This document shows, one piece after another, positions 9,273 to 16,454 of a DNA stretch of 44,727 nucleotides. Position 1 is the first letter of the stretch, and each line of letters begins with the position of its first letter. Under the pieces are notes generated by a model. It made no database searches, was not told the origin of the DNA, and worked only from the letters and a program-made list of their open reading frames with translations. A program made the position numbers and the translations under genes. Source of the DNA: Cytophagales bacterium (GTDB taxonomy: Bacteria; Bacteroidota; Bacteroidia; Cytophagales; CCMP332); the NCBI GenBank assembly GCA_028282565.1, contig JANQHS010000167.1, forward strand, positions 1 to 44,727, in the 5' to 3' direction.

Positions 9273-10085
9273 ATGGGAAAAGATTTATTGAAAGGAAAAA
9301 AGGGAGTGATCTTCGGAGCCCTGGATCCAAATTCAATTGCATGGAAAGTCGCCTTAAAGGCTCATGATGAAGGAGCAGAGATCGTACTGTCCAATGCACC
9401 GATCGCGATGAGAATGGGCGAGATCCAAAAACTTGGTGAGCAGATCAATGCCGAAATAATCGCTGCAGATGCGACCTCTGTGGAGGATCTGGAGAATCTG
9501 TTCAGCAAGTCCATGGAGATTTTTTCAGGAAAACTGGATTTTGTTCTTCATTCCATTGGTATGAGTCCCAACGTGAGAAAAGGAAGGGATTACGGAGATC
9601 TAAACTATGATTGGTTTCAAAAAACCCTGGATGTTTCCGCCCTATCCTTTCATAAGGTCATGCAAACCCTTGAAAAACAGGATGGACTGAATGAAGAAGC
9701 CAGCATTCTGGCCCTTTCATATATCGCGGCTCAAAAGGTCTTTCCCGATTATTCCGACATGGCACAGGCAAAGGCATTGCTCGAGTCCATTGCGAGAAGC
9801 TACGGCTATCGACTTGGAAAATCCAAAAAGGTAAGGGTCAATACCATTTCCCAATCCCCTACACCAACCACAGCAGGTACAGGAGTTGGAGGTTTTGATG
9901 CCTTCTTATCCTATGCTGATCAAATGTCTCCTTTGGGAAATGCCAGCGCCGAGGATTGTGCGGATTACTGCATCAGCCTTTTTTCCGATTACACCAAAAA
10001 AGTCACGATGCAGAACCTCTTTCATGATGGAGGTTTTAGCTCAACCGGGATCTCCGCTGAAGTGATGGATAACTTTGGGAAATAA
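9273..10085 (+). CDS. fabI: Enoyl-[acyl-carrier-protein] reductase (NADH), FabI type
   Basis: 'LLKGKKGVIFGALDPNSIAWKVA', 'SYIAAQKVFPDYSDMAQAKALLES', 'VNTISQSPTPTTA'. Confidence 0.93.
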   Translation: MGKDLLKGKKGVIFGALDPNSIAWKVALKAHDEGAEIVLSNAPIAMRMGEIQKLGEQINAEIIAADATSVEDLENLFSKSMEIFSGKLDFVLHSIGMSPNVRKGRDYGDLNYDWFQKTLDVSALSFHKVMQTLEKQDGLNEEASILALSYIAAQKVFPDYSDMAQAKALLESIARSYGYRLGKSKKVRVNTISQSPTPTTAGTGVGGFDAFLSYADQMSPLGNASAEDCADYCISLFSDYTKKVTMQNLFHDGGFSSTGISAEVMDNFGK

Positions 10086-10086
10086 A

Positions 10087-10653
10087 CTACACCCAGGCAG
10101 GTAGTGAAGAAGGCCCTTTTTCTCTTTGGAAAAGGGCTTTTGTTTTTATGCTGATCGTTGATATCAGGATCTCGAGATCGAGCAGGAAACCTTGTTTGCG
10201 AATATAAAGAAGGTCAAAACCGAAAAGATCGTCCCAGCTTGAGATCTTATCTGCATTGATCTGGGCAAGCCCGGTAATTCCGGGCAACACATCATGCCTT
10301 CTTCGTTGCTCCGCATTATACTTATCGAGATATTCCACAAGCAGGGGTCTGGGCCCCACCAGACTCATTTCTCCTTTGAGGATATTGATCAACTGTGGCA
10401 CTTCATCAAAGCCTGATCGTCTTAAAAATCTATGAAACCCGGAGGCCGGATCTCCATTTTGGTCCAAGGTCCTGAACTTGTAGATCCTGAATTCAGACTC
10501 CCGGAGACCAGGTCTGTATTGGACGAAAAAAACTTTGCCCGGATAAAAAACAAACAGAAAGAGACCAAGAAAAAGTAAAACGGTTAACCATAATGGCAAA
10601 GTGACCAGAATCACCAAATAATCAAAGGAAGGTTTTAATATTGCCCGATACAT
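10087..10653 (-). CDS. Sugar transferase / initiating phosphoglycosyltransferase (PglC/WcaJ-type)
   Basis: 'PGLRESEFRIYKFRTL', 'RRSGFDEVPQLINILKGEMSLVGPRPLL', 'VLPGITGLAQI'. ATG 10653 gives a good N-terminal hydrophobic segment. Confidence 0.9.
   Translation of the reverse strand: MYRAILKPSFDYLVILVTLPLWLTVLLFLGLFLFVFYPGKVFFVQYRPGLRESEFRIYKFRTLDQNGDPASGFHRFLRRSGFDEVPQLINILKGEMSLVGPRPLLVEYLDKYNAEQRRRHDVLPGITGLAQINADKISSWDDLFGFDLLYIRKQGFLLDLEILISTISIKTKALFQREKGPSSLPAWV
10113..10147 (+). terminator. Intrinsic terminator for the fabI transcript
   Basis: GCCCTTTT (10113-10120), 9-nt loop, AAAAGGGC (10130-10137), then TTTTGTTTTT. Lies inside the opposing sugar-transferase CDS. Confidence 0.75.
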
Positions 10654-10672
10654 AATTACTAGGGTACCAAGT

Positions 10673-11473
10673 ATGATCCGGTTTCCGAATGCAAAGGTAA
10701 ATTTAAGTCTGAGGGTTGGAAAAAAAAGAGATGATGGTTTCCATGAGATTTCCAGCATCTTTTATCCCATTCCGCTTCACGATATTCTGGAGATAACCCC
10801 ATCGGAGAAATTGGTTTTTCACAATTCCGGCCTGAGGATCCCGGGAAACCCGGGCGACAATTTATGCCTGAAGGCTTATCAGCTCTTAAGCAGGGAAAAG
10901 CATCTTCCGCCGGTAAAAATCCACCTGCATAAGATCATACCCATGGGCGCAGGGCTTGGTGGAGGTTCTTCAGATGCCAGTTCGGTACTGATCGTATTGA
11001 ATGAGCTTTTTAAACTGGGTTTTTCCAATAAGGAACTACAAACCTTCTCAAGCGAATTGGGCAGCGATTGTCCTTTTTTCATTGAGAACAAACCATGCCA
11101 TGTGCAGGGAAGAGGAGAAATCCTGGAGCCGATCGAAGCCGATCTCCAAGGGTGGACTCTGGTCTTGGTTTATCCGAGCATACATATTCCAACGGGCCAA
11201 GCATACCTGCATGTCGGAGGCAATGAAATACCCGATCAAGCCTTGGTTGGTTCCCAACCAGACTTTGGTTCTATGCGAAATGATTTCCAGCCCTGGGCGG
11301 AGAAGGAATATCCGGCGCTCAGAGATATTGGGAAGCAACTCCAAAGCCTAGGGGCCGAATATGTTTCCATGTCAGGCTCGGGTTCAAGCTACTTTGGTTT
11401 GTTCAGGTCGGATCCGGGATTATCCCCAGATCAGTTTAGTGGATCTGATTTTTGGGCTCTAAATTTAACCTGA
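10673..11473 (+). CDS. ispE: 4-diphosphocytidyl-2-C-methyl-D-erythritol kinase
   Basis: 'FPNAKVNLSLRVGKKRDDGFHEISSIF', 'IPMGAGLGGGSSDASSVL', 'MSGSGSSYFGLF'. Confidence 0.95.
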   Translation: MIRFPNAKVNLSLRVGKKRDDGFHEISSIFYPIPLHDILEITPSEKLVFHNSGLRIPGNPGDNLCLKAYQLLSREKHLPPVKIHLHKIIPMGAGLGGGSSDASSVLIVLNELFKLGFSNKELQTFSSELGSDCPFFIENKPCHVQGRGEILEPIEADLQGWTLVLVYPSIHIPTGQAYLHVGGNEIPDQALVGSQPDFGSMRNDFQPWAEKEYPALRDIGKQLQSLGAEYVSMSGSGSSYFGLFRSDPGLSPDQFSGSDFWALNLT

Positions 11474-14400
11474 TCTCCTTTTCGAGGGAGTGCAGGTACT
11501 GGTCTAATCCCTCAAGTACCTTGTTTCTCAGTTCTGCGGAAATACGCGAAGGAGAAGTTTTCTTGATGTCTTCGAAAAGCTCATACAGATCATGTGATGC
11601 CGACTTCCCAATAGCTCCTTTCAGCTTGTGAATTGAAGATTTCACCTTTTTTCCGCCCGTTTTAAGATCCGCATCTTTGATTGTTCCGACCTCTTCCAAG
11701 ATCTCCTCTTTCAAACCTTCCAAAAATTCCAAAAACCTTCCTCTGTCTTTTTTGAATACCTTGGAGAAGTATGAGAAATCGAAAATATTGCCAGGCTTGC
11801 TATCATTGCTTCTTTCCGGTGCCGAACTAAAAAAAATTATTTCCTTCAATTCCTCCAGATCAAAGGGTTTTGGCAAAAAACCATTGATACCTGCCTTTTT
11901 CAACATTTTGACCGTCTTGTCAGAAGCATCCGCTGTGATGGCAATGACAGGGGGCGTAGGCTTTCCCATTTTCCCTATCCTCTCCAATACTTCAAAACCG
12001 TCCATTTCAGGCATCTGAATATCCAATAGTACAAGGTCAAATTCTTCCCTCTTCAGGTATTGGAGCCCTTCCTTCCCTGAGGCGGCATTTTGCAGCCTGA
12101 ACTTCCATAGATCCGAAAACCCAAGCATCAACTCCCTATTTGAATGAACATCTTCGATATAGAGTACTTTGGGGTTTTTCAATCCTGTCGGAGGAACTTG
12201 CAAATTGCTATTTCCGCTGGGGTTGGATTCCCTGGACCTGACTTCAAACGGGATCAAAACCCGGAAGGAAGAGCCAGAGCCTACCAGGCTCTTTACTTCG
12301 ATCCTGCCTCCATGTTCCTGGGTGATCTTGCGCGAAATTGCCAGGCCCAAACCTGTTCCGCCATGAGCGCGATTCGTCTTTTGATCAAGCTGGAAAAAGG
12401 GATCAAATATTCTTTCAACACTTTCAGGATCTATACCTACACCCGTATCCCTAACTTCCATGAGTATGGTTGAATGGCCTTTTTTCTTTTCTACCTCTTT
12501 TACAATGAGTACCACTTCACCGGAATCGGTAAATTTTAGGGCATTTGAGAGCAGATTAAAAAGGACCTGACTTATTCTTCCCTCGTCTCCGAGGATCAAA
12601 TAATCCAAACTATGATCGCTTTCCAAGCGAAAAGCAATCCCCTTTTCGGCCGCACTGAGCAGAAAAGTCTGATAAACGCTCTCGATGAGATTTTCAAAAT
12701 CAAACGGAGCCTTTCTAATCGCAAGTTTGCCCGATTGGACCTTCGAAAAATCAAGGATATCATTCACCAGCAGAAGCAACTTATCCGCAGAAAACTTAAG
12801 AGACCTGACCCGCTCAGAAAGATGAAAGTCGGGATTCTCTTTCATGAGGTTAGAAATGCCGCTGATAGCATTGAGCGGTGTTCTGATCTCATGACTCATC
12901 ACAGAGAGAAACTCGTCCTTAACCTTCAAGGCTTTTTCTGTTAGGTCTTTTGCCTTTTGGAGTTCCTGTTCTCTTTTTTTCTGATCCGTGATATCAATGG
13001 TCAAACCAACGAACTGCGTCACCTCTCCTTTTTCGTTTCTCTTGAAGGGAAGTTTTCTCGAAAGGATGAAAACATCCTCTCCGGACTTGCTTTTGAGGAG
13101 GTATTCGGCCTCGTAGAGTTCCTTGTCACCTTCTCTTATTTGGTTTAGTTCGATCTTGTACCTTTCAAATTCCCCCGGCTGAAAGATCAGACTCAGGAAT
13201 TCCATGTCGAGCTTCCCATGGATCCCTTTTTCATCAAAATCCTTTTCCTGATAGCCGAGTTTTTTGAAGAGTCGGAAATTGGAATAGATATAGGACCAAT
13301 TGTCAAGATCAAAAACAAAAAGACTCTCGGGTATCAATTGGGCTATATTGTTAACAAGGTCGGTATTTTCCCTGGCCTTTTGCTCGGAATGAATACGATC
13401 CGTCACCTCAAGCGAAGTCCCCAGAAGTACCTTTCTGCCTCGCTCTCCAAGATTCACAAGGGACTTGTTGGTAAGATATATCCTTTCAGACCCGTGAATA
13501 AAAGTCCTTTCTTCAACATTATAGAATGATTCCCCATTCCAGACACGCTCATCGCCATCCAGGAAAGCCGTGGCCACCTCCTTCCCAAATACCTGATCAT
13601 CCTTTTTTCCAATAAGGTCTTCCTTGCTTACTTCCAGACTTTTGCAAACAGATTCATTGACCCAAAGGTATTTTCCTTCTTCGTCCTTGATGAAAACATC
13701 AACGGGAAGTAGATCAAGGATCTCATCCAAAAGATTTTTTTGCCGAACCACTTCCTGTTCGGCAGAGATCTTTTGTGTGACGTCACGGCAATTCAGAATG
13801 GAATGAGTGAAGTTACCTTGCTCATCAAAAAAACGGTTGACCAACCACTCAAACCATACATACTCGCCACCCTTGTTCCTGATCCTATATTGATGTTTAC
13901 CAATTGGATTTCTTGTCTGCTGTTCATGCTGAATTTTCTCCGTCAGCAAGGGCAAATCATCCGGATGAACCAAGGCCATGTTGTCATTGATCAGTTCGAT
14001 CAATTCTCGGGGACTGAAACCAAGCAATTTTTTGCAATTGGAGCTTACAAAACTTGCTTTATCACCCTGCATGAAAACGACAAAATCGGAAGAGTTTTCA
14101 AGAAGGGTTTGAAAGAAGTCTTTCGAGCCGGACTTAAAAGGCAACCTGGCTTCTCCTAGTGCCAAATTTGGTAGAAGAAGACTAAGAGAGGGCCTTAAAA
14201 CCTTCAATCTTCTCTTGCTTTCCGGCATCTTCTCCCCGCATTGATAAGCCAGAAACAAAACCCCTGGATCCCATGATGGCAACTTGAGGCTGGTCTCGGA
14301 AACATCTATCGGGACCTTTTCGGTCTTCTTTCTAAAGACCTGATAAGACTGTTCGCTGATCCTGCAGGAACTTCCTTTCTTTTCGATCAGAACATGGGTC

Positions 14401-14567
14401 GAACCCAACCAGGGCAGCACACCTGAAAACCGGATTTCAAGAAAAAAAAGAATGGGGGGATCATCGAATAGAATGCCACAAAGCTCTTCCCCGAGATCAG
14501 AGATCGTTTTGCATTTAAGGATCTTTTCCTGCCAATTGCTGATCGTATTGAGGGAATAGTCCATCAT
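11436..14567 (-). CDS. Multi-PAS hybrid histidine kinase with REC and C-terminal Hpt domains
   Basis: PAS/PAC segments, HisKA 'FLSVMSHEIRTPLNAISG', HATPase 'GTGLGLAISRKI', REC 'LVLLDIQMPEMDG', Hpt 'SSIHKLKGAIGK'. Start set at MMDYSLNT. Confidence 0.9.
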   Translation of the reverse strand: MMDYSLNTISNWQEKILKCKTISDLGEELCGILFDDPPILFFLEIRFSGVLPWLGSTHVLIEKKGSSCRISEQSYQVFRKKTEKVPIDVSETSLKLPSWDPGVLFLAYQCGEKMPESKRRLKVLRPSLSLLLPNLALGEARLPFKSGSKDFFQTLLENSSDFVVFMQGDKASFVSSNCKKLLGFSPRELIELINDNMALVHPDDLPLLTEKIQHEQQTRNPIGKHQYRIRNKGGEYVWFEWLVNRFFDEQGNFTHSILNCRDVTQKISAEQEVVRQKNLLDEILDLLPVDVFIKDEEGKYLWVNESVCKSLEVSKEDLIGKKDDQVFGKEVATAFLDGDERVWNGESFYNVEERTFIHGSERIYLTNKSLVNLGERGRKVLLGTSLEVTDRIHSEQKARENTDLVNNIAQLIPESLFVFDLDNWSYIYSNFRLFKKLGYQEKDFDEKGIHGKLDMEFLSLIFQPGEFERYKIELNQIREGDKELYEAEYLLKSKSGEDVFILSRKLPFKRNEKGEVTQFVGLTIDITDQKKREQELQKAKDLTEKALKVKDEFLSVMSHEIRTPLNAISGISNLMKENPDFHLSERVRSLKFSADKLLLLVNDILDFSKVQSGKLAIRKAPFDFENLIESVYQTFLLSAAEKGIAFRLESDHSLDYLILGDEGRISQVLFNLLSNALKFTDSGEVVLIVKEVEKKKGHSTILMEVRDTGVGIDPESVERIFDPFFQLDQKTNRAHGGTGLGLAISRKITQEHGGRIEVKSLVGSGSSFRVLIPFEVRSRESNPSGNSNLQVPPTGLKNPKVLYIEDVHSNRELMLGFSDLWKFRLQNAASGKEGLQYLKREEFDLVLLDIQMPEMDGFEVLERIGKMGKPTPPVIAITADASDKTVKMLKKAGINGFLPKPFDLEELKEIIFFSSAPERSNDSKPGNIFDFSYFSKVFKKDRGRFLEFLEGLKEEILEEVGTIKDADLKTGGKKVKSSIHKLKGAIGKSASHDLYELFEDIKKTSPSRISAELRNKVLEGLDQYLHSLEKEIRLNLEPKNQIH

Positions 14568-14589
14568 TGATAATACGGATTTTGATGAC

Positions 14590-14615
14590 AAAAAAAAAGC
14601 CCCAAGAGTGGGGCT
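14590..14615 (-). terminator. Intrinsic terminator downstream of the fatty acid hydroxylase
   Basis: On minus: AGCCCC-ACTCTT-GGGGCT followed by a T9 tract. Confidence 0.85.
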
Positions 14616-14623
14616 CAATAACG

Positions 14624-15256
14624 TTAGGCTGCCTTTTTTGGAGGAAGTGTCCCAAAGATAACATCCCAAAGCGGAGAGGAAACCCCATAGGCCACGGTAT
14701 CATCTTTGAAATGATGGATCGCGTGATTGACCCAAAGTACCTTAAGGAAATTCTTTGGCGCCTTAAAGGCATGTACACTGTAATGAACGCCAATGTAGGT
14801 AGCGTATCCCATCACAAATCCGGGAGTGAATGCAAACGAATATTTTCCAACAATGAGATAGAAGATACCCAAGAAGGCAAACGCAAGAATAGTACTTACC
14901 ACAATTGGCATTGCGAGCCTCTTTTTGTCTTTCGGTTGCTCGTGGTGGATTCCGTGGAAATTATAAGCAATTTTTTCCCTGAATTCGGTCGTTGGTGCAA
15001 GATGAAATATATTTCTGTGAACCAGATATTCCACGAGGGTAAACAGTAAAAACCCAAAAAGGAAGATCCCGAACAGTTCGCCAATTCCCAGGCCATACCT
15101 TGCCGCACCCAGGTAAAGAACCACCCCTGAGAAAATTGGAAAAATCGTCAAGGGAAAAGCGATGTGGGTTTTGGTGAGCATATCCAAAACCGGGTTATTG
15201 AATATCTTAACCCTATTGTCGTCAGTGATTTTTTGAGCTTTAGAACTAGACCCCAT
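14624..15256 (-). CDS. Fatty acid hydroxylase / sterol desaturase superfamily membrane protein
   Basis: His clusters 'EYLVHRNIFH', 'NFHGIHHEQPKDKKRL', 'HYSVHAF', 'NHAIHHF' plus TM helices. Confidence 0.88.
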   Translation of the reverse strand: MGSSSKAQKITDDNRVKIFNNPVLDMLTKTHIAFPLTIFPIFSGVVLYLGAARYGLGIGELFGIFLFGFLLFTLVEYLVHRNIFHLAPTTEFREKIAYNFHGIHHEQPKDKKRLAMPIVVSTILAFAFLGIFYLIVGKYSFAFTPGFVMGYATYIGVHYSVHAFKAPKNFLKVLWVNHAIHHFKDDTVAYGVSSPLWDVIFGTLPPKKAA

Positions 15257-15270
15257 CTCAAAGTTTTCAG

Positions 15271-15278
15271 CAAAAATA
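15271..15278 (-). promoter_or_regulatory. -7 element TATTTTTG for the hydroxylase gene
   Basis: Exact TAnnTTTG on minus, 14 nt before the start codon. Confidence 0.5.
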
Positions 15279-15317
15279 ACTCAAAAATCAATTCAAAAAG
15301 AAGCTTGAAACGAAATG

Positions 15318-16454
15318 TTATCGATTCTTTTTGTATGATTCTATTACCTCAAAATAAGCCTGCTCATAACGCGGAAGGATCCGGTCAATATCAAACTCCA
15401 ATGCCCTTTCTTTGGCTCTTTTTTTAAACCCCTCGAGATTCTCATCATCAAGAATAATGAGGGAATTTTGCAGCATGTCATCGATATCTCCTACATCGCT
15501 TAAAAATCCGGTTACACCATTGACATTTAACTCGGGGATACCCCCGGCATTTGAAGAGATCACCGGTACTTCACAGGCCATAGCTTCAAGGGCCGCGAGA
15601 CCGAAGCTTTCTTTTTCGGAAGGAAGGATAAAAAGATCTGACACGGATAAGATCTCTTCGATGGCCTCCATTTTGCCAAGAAACCTGATATCCTCACAGG
15701 ATTTTAGTTCTCGGCATTTGCTTTCAATATTTTGTCTTTCGGGCCCATCACCGGCAAGTAGCAATTTCGCGGGAATCTTTTCCCTGATCTTCTCAAATAG
15801 CATGACCACATCTTCCACCCTCTTGACCTTTCGAAAATTGGAGGTGTGAACCAGAAGCTTTTCGCCATTTGGGCAAATGGCCTTCTTGAAATGATCCTTT
15901 TTCTGTTTTTGAAATTTTTGCGGATCGATAAAATTCGGGATCACCTTGATGTTCTTTCGAATATCGAAAAACTCATTGGTTTCCCTTTTCAGATCTTCGG
16001 ATACACAAGTAACCATGTCGGAATGGTTGATGCTAAACTCAACAACAGGAGAAAAACCCGCATCCTTTCCAACCAGAGTAATATCGGTTCCATGAAGCGT
16101 TGTCACAAAAGGAATCCCTACTCCTGAGTCCTCCATGATCTTTTGCGCAAGGTATGCCGCCGAAGCATGAGGAATGGCATAGTGAACATGGAAAAGGTCA
16201 AGCTCGGCGTATTGGGCCGTGGAGACCATTGTTCCAGACAAGGCCAATTCATAGGGAGGGTACTGAAATAAAGGGTATGCCGGGATCGACACTTCATGAT
16301 AAAAGATGTTCTCGTTGAAGAAATCCAACCGGCTGGGTTGAGAATAGGTGATAAAATGAACCTTATGACCTTTTTTGGCCAATCCAATTCCCAACTCGGT
16401 CGCTACGACTCCTGATCCACCGAAAGTGGGGTAACATACAATTCCAATATTCAT
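15318..16454 (-). CDS. bshA: N-acetyl-alpha-D-glucosaminyl L-malate synthase BshA (bacillithiol biosynthesis)
   Basis: 'MNIGIVCYPTFGGSGVVATELGIGLAKKGHKVHFITY', 'LHGTDITLVGKD', 'PSEKESFGLAALEAMACEVPVISSNAGGIPEL'. Confidence 0.93.
   Translation of the reverse strand: MNIGIVCYPTFGGSGVVATELGIGLAKKGHKVHFITYSQPSRLDFFNENIFYHEVSIPAYPLFQYPPYELALSGTMVSTAQYAELDLFHVHYAIPHASAAYLAQKIMEDSGVGIPFVTTLHGTDITLVGKDAGFSPVVEFSINHSDMVTCVSEDLKRETNEFFDIRKNIKVIPNFIDPQKFQKQKKDHFKKAICPNGEKLLVHTSNFRKVKRVEDVVMLFEKIREKIPAKLLLAGDGPERQNIESKCRELKSCEDIRFLGKMEAIEEILSVSDLFILPSEKESFGLAALEAMACEVPVISSNAGGIPELNVNGVTGFLSDVGDIDDMLQNSLIILDDENLEGFKKRAKERALEFDIDRILPRYEQAYFEVIESYKKNR

Noticed and set aside
11427-11453. CAGATC/GATCTG hairpin followed by ATTTTT near the end of ispE
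   Set aside because: Only a 6-bp AT-containing stem, and it would terminate before the ispE stop codon at 11471-11473; probably coding sequence by chance.
12144-14159. Multiple + strand ORFs of 60-139 aa opposite the hybrid kinase
   Set aside because: Antisense to a well-supported CDS, low-complexity composition and no recognisable motifs; typical spurious shadow ORFs. The same applies to the other antisense ORFs in the track.
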